From the NCBI GenBank assembly GCA_029582155.1, contig CM055911.1, positions 25,681,590 through 25,745,589 on the forward strand: a stretch of DNA of 64,000 nucleotides, written 5' to 3'. Position 1 is the stretch's first letter; each line of letters starts with the position of its first letter. The position numbers and the translations under genes were made by a program. Of the stretch, positions 36,820 through 48,245 are shown piece after piece. Under the pieces are notes generated by a model. It was not told the origin of the DNA. It saw only the letters and a list, made by a program, of their open reading frames with translations, and ran no database searches. The DNA comes from Panopea generosa. Its lineage: Eukaryota; Mollusca; Bivalvia; Adapedonta; Hiatellidae.

Positions 36820-37575
36820 CGTTTCAAAAACTTTATGTGAGAAAGTTTGTCAGTTACTTGTGGAAGGAAATATTCCTTCACAAATAAAACTGGATATGCT
36901 ATATAAAACCTACCTATTATGTGCTGAACATGTCGTCGTTAAACACCATTCAACAAAAAAAAGAATAAGTTTTAGCCTTGGTCTAAATATTATACTAAAA
37001 TATATTTTGGGAAGATAGGCAGTGTTAACCGAGTTATTAGACTGAGAAATAAAACCCGCACTGAACACAGCCATAAAAACAATAAGATATAAGAAAACAG
37101 CAAGATGTTTATTGCGGAAACGTTTTGCCCCGTAAATAAATGAAGATAAACTTGACACTCCTGTAGATAACACTCTATCAAATGTGGTTTAAAATGACAT
37201 ATTTTCATTTTCTGACCTTATTAATCTCTTACTTTCATTATTAATCATAAAAAATGAACATCCGAACAAATACGATTGTGAAAATGACAACCACATAATG
37301 CCCTTATTCAAGAAGAAGAAATGAAGTAGTAACCACGTATGCGAATTTGATTAAATAAATAATTAAGCAAACAAGTGTGGTGATACAGAAAGTATTTATG
37401 CGTTTTGCGGTGTCGTTAGCTAGGCGAGATATGCCTCACCTTGATATTTATTTGCACGCTCAGTTTGTAAATAAAACAGATTGGTAATAAACGTGACATT
37501 TAATTGCGAGGCGCTCCATCTTATCGGAATACTTCAAGGTGAAGTTTTATGTCAGCTTATTTTATCGTATTTATA

Positions 37576-37625
37576 ATAATAGTAATAATAATAATAATAA
37601 TAAAAATAATAATAATAATAATATA
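37576..37625. repeat. (AAT)n microsatellite
   Basis: About 15 AAT units with single interruptions. Confidence 0.9.
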
Positions 37626-38304
37626 TAATCGAATACTCGACCGACCCTAAAACTGAGTCCCGGCCTTAACGTTTTTATGCTTATAGAAATAAATGTAAAA
37701 GTACTGCGGAACGAGTCTGTTTCATGAGTCAAGAAAATTATATTTTGTGTTGTTCTTTTTTTATTGTTCATTATTATGGCATTTTCTCCATGAAATAAAA
37801 AATAGAAAAAAGATAGAAAAGCGAAAATTGCCTACCTACCTACCCTTTACTTTAGGTCAAGTAAACATAAACTCAGGAATTAGTTGTTCTGGCCTAAGTG
37901 CTTGCACTTTTTGCATCGAATGAAACAACTTAATGACTGTCCAAAAACCATCATTTAGTTAACATTATGAATAAAGAACCAATATATTAGACAACTATAG
38001 AACGTACAGAATACGCTCAAATCAAAATTAGTAAAACTTAACGTGATATGGTGGGAAAAAAATAACACTGCATGATTGATAAACGTCAGCTTGATTATGT
38101 CATTTCTCGCGTGGATGACGTAACTCTACATGTAAAACATATTGTGACTGTCAAGGAACTGTTAAGACTGTCAATGAACTATTGGGGCTGTCAAGTTACT
38201 GTCAAAACAGTGTACATTACATGCTAATTGTCAATAGTGTCTGCGCTTTCTTGTGTATACCAATATTAATGACACGTTACATTTGAGTATCGATATTAAG
38301 TCTT

Positions 38305-38375
38305 TGTTATGACCCGACCCGGGATCGAACCCAGGACCCTTCGCATGTGACGCTGTGGCGCTCTTGTCCTGGACC
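38305..38375 (-). mobile_element. tRNA-like SINE head fragment
   Basis: The minus strand reads GGTCCTGGGTTCGATCCCGG, a clear B box with T-stem, preceded by GTCACATGCGAAG. Position 38370 downward holds only a weak A box. It is not a complete tRNA. Confidence 0.5.
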
Positions 38376-38883
38376 GCTGCTGCAGTGTATAAACTAATTA
38401 TAACACGTTCTGAATTAAGACATGCATAGAATAGACGTTACGCCAGGGTTCAGCGCCATGGGACGTTCAGTTGAAAAAGAAGCCTCCATGAGATTTAAAC
38501 CCGGCTAGCGAGTACTTATTGTCGTTAATCATTGTCAAACTTAAAGTGAATGAAAGGAACATTAATATGCATTGGGCTTTATTGCACTCCAATGCTGTGC
38601 TTTGAATCGATTATAAATTAATTAATATACAGTTAATTAGACATGCGATAATTATTTACATAATTAACATCCGAAAATAGAAGTTGTTTACTTTTTGGCA
38701 GAAACATAGTTCATATATTATATTTTTTAAAACGTCTCTTGAATAACTATTTTACATATATTTTATAAGGTGTGTCTTTATGAAGGAACAGTAGTTACCC
38801 TTTTCAACGAACAATTCTGTGATTTGACATGGTTTTAACTGTGATATTTGAGTAATTTTTTATTTAAAATAACAGCCATTTTA

Positions 38884-39061
38884 CAGTCAACCCTGTCTTA
38901 AGCAGCCAGTCAAGGGAGGGAGCAAATATGGCCTATTAAAACAGGTTGTTGTTTAATTAAGGAGACTTTCCTCTGAAAGCATAGAAATGGGAAATATCAA
39001 ATGTGGCTGCTTAAGACAAGTTGTTGCTAAATAGAGGTGATCGCTTGCACATGTTTGGCTG
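38884..39061 (+). mobile_element. pogo/Tigger-like MITE, copy C
   Basis: Begins CAGTCAACCCTGTCTTAAGC and ends ACATGTTTGGCTG followed by TA. The interior shares GGCTGCTTAAGACAAG and AAATAGAGGTGATCGCTT with the other copies. Confidence 0.8.
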
Positions 39062-39799
39062 TACACGTTTTCCTGTGTGACATGTATGCGGAATAAAACT
39101 AACACTTTGTTCTGCGGCCATGTGTATCCCACCTCCTAATATGTGGGAAAGTAGTCACAGGAACGATGATCATCACGGTGCGCTGGCCACTGCTATATGA
39201 CCAAATTACTGCTGAAAAGGGCACAAAACGCCATACATTCATACAAGTCATACTTGCATATAACATGAATTCACGTGATGCATATAAATATTTTTAAGTT
39301 AAAATCGTGGATAATGGTACAAATGATTAATTTATATATAAATATATACATACATTTATATAAATTTAAGTATTGTTTCCGGTTTTTTTTTAAAGTTAGA
39401 CATAATTAATAGAACGGTAACTTTTTGGTTTTAAGCACGGCCAGGCCTATGGGGATTTCCATTATAAGATTATATTGGTTTGAAATTTGAATGTTCCTAC
39501 TCAGGGAAAATGTATTTTATCGCAGTCGTTCAATTTCCAATGTATACTTAAGGATCATTTCAATAGTAAAAATGCAAACAGTGAATGACAGGTATATTGG
39601 GACACATATTGAGGCAGGGTCAGTTTGACTGTCAGTTGGCCGGTCACTTTGATGGTCCACACCACTTGGTATTTGCAGCATGTTGTTATGACAGCTGTGG
39701 ACGTAACTGTCAAACAATGACAGCTTTCAATTGGTAGTTGACACCTTGTTAGTGACGTTACTCATGAAGTGGACAGCTTACTACCTCACACCAGACAAC

Positions 39800-40405
39800 C
39801 TCGCTGGGAGCATGTGAGTGCCTGATAGTCTCAAATTGAGTAGGTTCGACCCGAAAAAAAGACATATAATCCCATGTGAGTGCCTGATAGTCTCAAATTG
39901 ATCAGGTTCGACCCGGTGAAAAAGGCACCGTATCCCACGTGAGTGTCTGATAGTCTCAAATTGATTAGGTTCGACCTGCAAAAAGAAGCGTAGAATCCCA
40001 TGTAAGGATCTGTTTCTGTAACTAACCTGATAAATTTGAGATAATCAGGCACTTGCGCGGTATACTCTATTTACTTGCCCACGTGTATCCACCAACCGGG
40101 TTCTGTGCCTTTTCCAAGGTCGAACCTGATCAATTTGAGGCTATCAGCCACTCACATGGGATTCTATGCTCTTTTTCTGGGTCGAACCTGATCAATTTGA
40201 GGCTATCAGCCACTCACATGGGATTCTATGCTCTTTTTCTGGGTCGAACCTGATCAATTTGGGGCTATCAGCCACTCACATGGGATTCTATGCCCTTTTT
40301 CATGGTCGAACCTGATCAATTTGAGGCTATCAACCACACTCACATGGGATTCTATGCCCTTTTTCATGGTCGAACCTGCTCAATTTGAGGCTATCGGCAC
40401 TCACA
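39800..40405. repeat. mirrored pair of 62-bp arrays
   Basis: The left arm (39805-40010) has about 3.5 units of CACATGGGA-type sequence in reverse: GAGTGCCTGATAGTCTCAAA then TTGATCAGGTTCGACC. The right arm (40118-40405) has five units in the opposite sense: GGTCGAACCTGATCAATTTG then AGGCTATCAGCCACTCACAT. Both arms have a 62-bp period. The arms are head-to-head around about 40060, so the locus is a palindrome of tandem repeats. Confidence 0.9.
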
Positions 40406-41204
40406 TATGTTATATTTATCAAGTTGTCCTGAATGATGTTTTATTTATTTCAAATATTACAGTATAGTTTTTAAAAAGTAGAAGTAGGACGTACACTCAA
40501 ATGTCGATGTCGTTGCTTTATGTGTTGCTGTTGGATAATCTCAAATTTATCAGGCTCAGTTTTTCTAACTTGGTAAATTTGTGATTATCAGGCACTAACA
40601 CGGTATACTGTTGATAAAGCAGAAGTTTATCTTACCATGCTTATACAGTATGTATCCCCACTTTATTATGTTGAATAATACAGAATGATCCAATCGAGTT
40701 AAAGACGGTAATAATAATACCAGTAAGTACCCTAGATGATAACAAGGGTCTTACCCTTGGACCGGAATATGGACACATGTTAAAATATAAGTTCAGAAAG
40801 GTTAGTATTACATAAACGTTCAACCCAGATCGGCACATGTGTCTAATATTGAGTTCATGACTATCAGGGGTGGATCCAGGATTTCAATTGATAGCGGTTG
40901 GACTTTGGGAGTGTGTGGAGGGGAGGTTGGGGCGCAACACACAATCTGAATACACACGTTTCTCAGTAGAAATACGACGGATTTTAATAAAATATAGGAG
41001 TTGAGGGGAGTGGGGGGAGGGGTTAAGAGTAGATCCGTCATTGACTATTATCAACGATTCACGATATGGTTGGTGGGAGACCACACGAACATTTAGGAAT
41101 GTGAACACCCAGCATTGTAAAAGCAATGTCACACATGATACATAGAATTCATTCAAAGGTCACAGACGTCATTAAAGCAGTGATATTATACAATAAGTAC
41201 AATA

Positions 41205-41410
41205 CAGGCTGTGGAGTGCGTGGTCCTGTGACAGAGCATCGAAGGACCAGAATACCAGAGGATGTGTAGTGCCCTTGACTGAGCAAGACACCTTTTCCGC
41301 ATGTGATTAGAACTGGTTCTACCCAGGAAGACTTCAAACATGATATGGAAAAGTTGTAATAACTTTAACAATCACAATTGACGTAAAATAGATAAGTATA
41401 ATACAGGTCG
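41205..41410 (+). mobile_element. SINE with degraded tRNA head
   Basis: GTGCGTGGTCCTGTGACAGAGC is an A-box-like start. The body CCCTTGACTGAGCAAGACAC, CCGCATGTGATTAG and GGTTCTACCCAGGAAGAC matches the SINEs at 42736 and 53690 (inverted). Confidence 0.7.
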
Positions 41411-41629
41411 TCTCGCTGCACAGCTGAAGTTTGCTCTACGTTCTATACATAATCAGGTTTAGGATGTTTTCACATAGAAAAGTTTTAACGTATTTATTTC
41501 CATACCAGGTATGTATCATCTACTCATAAAAAGAAGGCGCAGATATACACCGAAGTTTGTTTTAAACTTGAAAAAGAAGCCCTCAAACGTGGTTAAATAC
41601 ACCCATTTGTTAAAATCATACAGTGTACT

Positions 41630-41700
41630 GGCCGCCCACAGTGGACAGTGTACTGACCGCCCACTGGCCGCCCACAGTGGACAGTGTACTGACCGCCTAC
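41630..41700. repeat. short direct duplication
   Basis: GCCGCCCACAGTGGACAG and TGTACTGACCGCC occur twice in tandem (unit about 37 bp). Confidence 0.8.
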
Positions 41701-41835
41701 AAGATTCTTTTCAAAAACAACACTCAGCACATTTGTATCTATTCAAATAGTTATAACTGTAATATACTTACGTAGGAAAGAAACATCAAAGGTAAACATT
41801 GAAGATATGTAATGTTTAAAAGTGTGAACATAAAG

Positions 41836-42735
41836 GTGGTTCTGTTATTCCGTAAAGGTAGTTATATTCTTTCGTAAAGGCGGTTATATTATTCTGTAAA
41901 GGTGGTTATATTCTTTCGTAAAGGCGGTTATATTATTCTGTAAAGGTGGTTATATTCTTTCATAAAGATAGTTATATTATTCCGTAAATGTGGTTATATT
42001 CTTTCATAAAGATAGTTATATTATTCCGTAAATGTGGTTATATTCTTTCATAAAGATAGTTATATTATTCCGTAAAGGTTGTTATATTATTCTGTAAATG
42101 TGGTTACATTCTTTCGTAAAAGCGGTTATATTATTCTGTAAAGGTGGTTATATTCTTTCATAAAGATAGTTATATTATTCCGTAAATGTGGTTATATTCT
42201 TTCATAACGATAGTTATATTATTCCGTAAATGTGGTTATATTCTTTCATAAAGATAGTTATATTATTCCGTAAAGGTTGTTATATTATTCTGTAAATGTG
42301 GTTACATTCTTTCGTAAAGGCGGTTATATTATTCTGTAAAGGTGGTTATATTCTTTCATAAAGATAGTTATATTATTCCGTAAATGTGGTTATATTCGTT
42401 CATAAAGATAGTTATATTATTCCGTAAATGTGGTTATATTTTTTCATAAAGATAGTTATATTATTCCGTAAAGGTTTTTACATTATTCTGTAAATGTGGT
42501 TACATTCTTTCGTAAAAGCGGTTATATTATTCCGTAAAGGTTGTTATATTATTCCGTAAAGGTGGTTATATTATTCTTTAAGGTGGTTATAGTATTCTTT
42601 AAGGTGGTTATATTATTCCGTAAAGGTTGTTATATTATTCTGTAAAGATGGTTACATTCTTTCAAACAGCGGTTATATTATTCCGTAAAGGTGGTTATAT
42701 TCTTTCATAAAGGTTGTTATATTATTCCGTAAATA
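41836..42735. repeat. 22-bp array with 198-bp higher-order period
   Basis: About 40 copies of a 22-bp unit such as GGTTATATTATTCCGTAAAG. Variant units (ATAAAGATAGTTATATT, TGTGGTTACATTCTTTCG) recur in fixed order. The marker GGTTGTTATATTATTCTG starts at 42077 and 42275 and, slightly changed, at 42473. The spacing of 198 bp equals nine units. Confidence 0.9.
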
Positions 42736-42960
42736 AAATAGCATGATGGAGTGCTAGGTTTAACGGTCGAGCATCGGACCAAGGATCGAATGGTCGTGGG
42801 TTCGATCCTTCATCCCGGCTATATGTGTGTTGTCCTTGAGCGAGCCATTTTATCCGCATGTGCTTAATTTGGTTCTACCAAGAAATACTTCAGGTGTGAT
42901 TTGTCTTAACTGTAATAAACTTGTTTAAACAATCGAAGTAAAATAGATAAGTTTAAATCA
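42736..42960 (+). mobile_element. tRNA-headed SINE
   Basis: The B box with T-arm GGTCGTGGGTTCGATCC is at 42792. Then come GTCCTTGAGCGAGCCATTTT, CCGCATGTGCTTAATTTGG and TTCTACCAAGAAATACTTC. It directly follows the end of the 22-bp array. Confidence 0.8.
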
Positions 42961-45010
42961 GTCAATAAACTCCTGTTTCACCAACATCTACTTAAATATT
43001 TAAAAACGAAAACCGAAGAAAAGCAGCCAGGTGATCATGATTTTAGACTGGTTCTAGTAAAACTGCATATTGTTTCATTGATATTGACCATATAATGGAT
43101 AAATAACCAGTAAAAACTTTGTTGAGTTTTTAAGAATTTAAGTAAATTTTGGCGAAACAGAAACCTGGTTAATAACACCGATGAATTGACAAAAAATGAT
43201 ATATAATAGACAGGTGTAATCAAGTACATTTCCTGACCTCAAATACGAACGTCTCCATAGCAACACGTACGCGTTTTTTTTTATCAGCTATAAAACACTA
43301 ACAAAACAATGTCTTGGTATTTCCTCATATAATTAGGTATTGCTGACGTCACTGTGGTGTGCAGTGTCCAGAAATACCCACAACGTCGTTAATTAAATAG
43401 TTATGGATCAAAAGCATTTTTGTATATTGCCGACACATGTTAATTTCCTGGTTGATCATCATTAAGCCATTTAATTGTGTCATCAGAACAACATAAACAA
43501 GTTCGCTGTTTTATCTCAAACAATTTATGATAACCTGTCGGAGATCAGAGGTTAAATTGTTAATGATTAATTATACGTAGCCTCATTGTCAACGTGCCAA
43601 TACGTCATTGTTTTAATTAAAGAGCATTCAGCTGAATTTAACTGAGGTAACGGTCCCTCCTTTAAAAAAACATTCAGAAATAACATTGCCTAAAACAATT
43701 TGTCTTCATTTGCCAAAATAATGACAGGATTTTAGTGAAAATAGATACATTAAAAGTTACATAACTGCAGGGGTCGTCTGATGACAGTGTACAATCAGTT
43801 GAACCATGTACACATTGTCATAGTATGTAATAAAATGAATTTAATTGAAATAATAAATTTTCATTTTTAATACACAGGCTTCAGAGCCCAGGGGTGCGTT
43901 TAACAAAAAGAATTACGACAAAAATCGCCGTAAACGTAAAGCAACAATTATTCATATTATTTTTAATATTCATCGAAATGAATCCTAAATTGTTAAAATC
44001 ATGCAGAAAATGATATCTTTTCTGGAAATACAATCATTTTAAATGTCGATCAAAATTTAAACAAACAACATGTAATTGTTAAATAGACTAACGGCGATTT
44101 TATTATCGTAAGTTATTTTGTAAAACGCATCCCAGGTTGATAACAATAAGTTCATTACCGAAATTGATAGCTTGCTGTAAGTAATACACGCATTGTTAAA
44201 AGTACACTTTTCATTCATATACCTAACTTAATTTATATTCATATACTGTTATTGCTTTTGTTTATCATGTATATATTTTATTTTTTCAAAATACCAATGA
44301 GCTATAAAGTCCATGAGGATACAAATATATATATATACATGGTGACAGTGAAGAACAGTATAATATTCAAAAATAAATCATAATACATAACACACATATA
44401 TGAGAGATGTTCATCGCGACGTTCATACACAAGTCTAATTTTTTAGTATTAATGAACATTCAAAATATTTACTTAAATTAATCAATTGTTTTTGTTGTTT
44501 TTTTGTATTAATGTTTGTTTGAGAAGGTGCTGTTTAGCTTTAATTATACAGATATTATGCAATTAAAATGAGAATATATGTGTATAAAACTACAATTTGA
44601 AACAATTAATTATTTATTATATATACTATTATAATCACTCTTTTTTAATTATTATTATTATCAATATATTACTTCCAAGTAAAACTAAACTATATGTTCT
44701 AGGATGAACAGCCTGTGGCATTTCATTTATAGTTATACAAATTCAAATTACAATACAATAGTTTTCAATATTAAGAACAATAAATGACAGTAAACGAATA
44801 TCATGTAACTATGTTATTTAGAACATTGATGTAAGTAATGTAGATATATGTATGTTTGAGGGCCTCATTGGAAGAAAAACTTGTTAAAATGAGTTCTCTC
44901 ATTAAATAAAAACTTTTAGCTTTAGGCTAACGGTGTCTCTTTCATTTCTTCTGAATCCTTTTACACTTGTAATTTAATGTGTATATTGAAAGTTATTGTG
45001 TAGAATGTTG
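42960..45010. other. AT-rich stretch upstream of the antiporter gene
   Basis: No coding-like frame or long repeat seen. A 5' untranslated exon and promoter for the gene starting at 45430 probably lie here or further upstream, but I could not locate them. Confidence 0.4.
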
Positions 45011-45015
45011 TTTAA

Positions 45016-45234
45016 CCCTTTACTCCATGATACGCGTTTTCCCGCACCAGTCACAGAAGGCATTTGAAAACAGTGCAGGTAGAGTTCAGATTGCTCGTGC
45101 TTACTCCTGCACTGTTTTACACTCTGTCGATTGATATAAACATAATTCACTCAAAAATTCAAAAGCCTTCTATATTTGGTGTCAAAAGGCGTTTGTATTA
45201 GAGGTGTCCAAAAGGAGCTATATAAAGTAAAGGG
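45016..45234. mobile_element. piggyBac-type MITE
   Basis: Both sides are flanked by TTAA (45012-45015 and 45235-45238), and the ends CCCTTTACT and AGTAAAGGG form an inverted repeat. TTAA targets with CCC-starting ends are characteristic of piggyBac. The 219-bp interior is non-coding. It lies about 190 bp before the first coding exon of the antiporter gene. Confidence 0.85.
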
Positions 45235-45429
45235 TTAAACTAACATTTTGTGAAATTGTTAATCATCGTATATTCTATCTCTTCATAAGTATTAATTGTT
45301 TAGTAGTCTTGTTTCTAAACAATAATCTAAATAATAAATATACTTAACAGCAAAAAAAAAAAACACGGCTTTTATGTTTTCTTTCAAAATCATCATATAA
45401 AAAAATACTATATTTTTTATCAGGAGACC

Positions 45430-45856
45430 ATGAGCGAAAAAACAGAACTGCGTCTTCGAGACGTTAATCTCGACAACAATGCCGGAACAACAGAAACAAA
45501 CCACACGACAAACGTGATTGAAGATGAACCTGCAAGCGGAGAGAAACACGGTATTTCCAAACTCCAGGAAAGTTGCACGAGCTGTTGTATCCCGTGCCTG
45601 TCAAGTCACAACCCTTTACCAGAATACCCCACTTTGCTACAGAGACTTAAACACGGGTGCATGCTTCCACCGCACGGAAACCTGGCCTCTTATATACAGT
45701 TTGCAGTTGTATGCCTGCAAGTTTGGATCGTTCTGTATACTTTGACGCACGCACAGGCATTACCAGGGGGCAATTTTTTCTCCTTGTTGATTCTGTTTAT
45801 TTGCTGCGCCATCGGTGGCTATCTAATATCGTTTGCTAGGTTTCCCCCACTTCTAG
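45430..45856 (+). CDS. NHA exon 1: N-terminus and first helices
   Basis: Residues 1-142 plus one base. Acceptor TTATCAG at 45423 is 6 bp before the ATG, and donor GTAAGG follows 45856. The hydrophilic start leads to a Cys-rich patch (CTSCCIPC), then LASYIQFAVVCLQVWIVLY and a second helix after LPGGNFF. Confidence 0.9.
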
Positions 45857-47802
45857 GTAAGGACTAATTCTTTTTAAATGATTTAATTAAACTTTAAAAA
45901 TCAATCTATCCAATATTAGTAATTCCCTTCGATATATTCATATATACATATATATACATTATAGTGCTACGAGTCTAAACAATTATTTACATGATATATA
46001 TATACAGTAGAACTTCGTTGGCTTGAACATGGATGGCTAGAACACCACATGTGGATTGAACCAATAATCTGGTCCATGCTGAATTTCTATTTCGATATAT
46101 ATACATATACATATACGATATGATGTTCAACAATGCTTGGCTTGAACAACCTTTATTTTGTCCAGTCCTATCGAAGTTTTACTGTATACATTTTGTACCT
46201 ATATTGCACTCGAGCGTAAAACACGTGTTAATATCTCTGGTGCAATTATAACTCTTAACATTTCATATCGATTGTAAAACAAAGAGATTTATTATACATA
46301 GCTGTTTTATGAGTTTACGAACCAATCAGTCAACAAGGGAAAAGAGAGCACGCAACTCGCTCGTACATCATAAGCAGCTACACATGAACTTTATGAACTT
46401 CATCGACAGCGTGACCAAGAACTATTTGTAATTAAATGAACATTCCTTTCCTCACCCACCAAAAAAAAGAAAAGAAAAAAAAAGAAAAAAAAAGAAAACA
46501 ATTGATGAAACAAGACTTGGCATGAATTTCACGTCTCTTTTGTTTATGTATCCTGTCAAACAACGGCTAATAGTTTACGCGTCAATAATACGCTGGTATG
46601 TTTGATTATTATTATATCCATTTACGGAGATGTGTTTGACACAGATATACAAAACATATAAGGGAGTAAAAAAATGTTGTTAGCATGACCACATATAAGC
46701 GGAATAGTGTCTAGTAGATTTAATAGTTCATAAATGTCTCATCATATGTACAATTTCACAGTACAGTTTATAAAACAAATAACATATATGCCATTCTATA
46801 TAAGAATTAAAAGAGACGAGTATATATCTAGTACATATCCGTATATAAATTGAAAGAACAGCTAAGCTGCCACTTGTTTCCAATATCTTTGTCGATCTAT
46901 TAAAATGTGTACACGACAAAAACAGTATTGATTTTTTGATTTTATATAACCTAAATGCTCTCTCTTGTTCAAGTCCAAATTTCATGGAAATTGCGTTAAT
47001 TCTTTTTGAGAAAATACATAAAATGTCAGGTACATAAAATGCCAGGTGGCGGGTTAGCTGTTCCGTTCGGTATATTGAAATGCAATCGCCATGATGTTAG
47101 TTGATTGGCATTCGAGTTGATAATACAGTATAATACGAGATAAAAATTGACATTATAGTAATGTACATAGCCATTCAAAATAGAATTATAAGAGACGTTT
47201 CATGAAAATCAATAATATAAACACAACATATCACAAATTTACCAAACAAAACTACGTGATTGCTGCTACTCTTTGATTTAAAGTCTGTAATAAAACTATA
47301 ATTTATTAAGAAACTGAAATTTATGGGGCAAGTGTTCTTCGAAATTGCATGGCTCTCCCAGAGGCACTGCAAACTGCTATTCGCATGATGTCATACAATT
47401 TATCCAATAAAAAACGCATATCAAATGTGGGAGTGTCATTTACCACAACTGAATCACGTGTTTGATTGTTTGCAGGAATGCTTATCGTGGGTGTGATGCT
47501 GAGAAACATACCAGTGATCAGTGTTATAGGTGAAGACATCAACTCGAAGTGGTCGGGAAGTTTAAGGTAATGTATAAGGCGGCTTTGTTGAACAGTTAAA
47601 CAAGATGACATAATGTATACAACCATCCATCTACAGGTAATGCTCCCGCCATTTTTTTGCTGGACTGAAACTCATATAATTCTATGTTATATATTATCAT
47701 GTAATAGATCCCCACCCCAACCGCCCTCGTGAAGAAATTTCAAACATTCAACTGATGAACCTCACCACAACCGCCTACTACTACTATTACTACTACTTCT
47801 AT

Positions 47803-47837
<35 letters not shown>

Positions 47838-47840
47838 TTG

Positions 47841-47871
<31 letters not shown>

Positions 47872-48202
47872 TACTACTACTACTACTACTACCACTACTA
47901 CTATTACTAATACTAATACTAATACTACACTACTACGACCGCTACCGCTACTACTACTACTACTACTACTACTGCTACTGCTACTGCTACTGCTACTGCT
48001 ACGACTGCTACTGCAACTTCTACTGCTGCTGTTGCTACTACTACTGCTAATACTACTACTACTACTACTACTATTACTACTACTACTACTACTTTTACTA
48101 CTATTAATGCTGCGGCTGCTGCTGATGTTGCTGCTACTGCTACTATTACTACTTCTCCTGCTACTACTACTGCTGCTGCTGTTACTTCAGTTGCTGCTGC
48201 TG

Positions 48203-48245
<43 letters not shown>

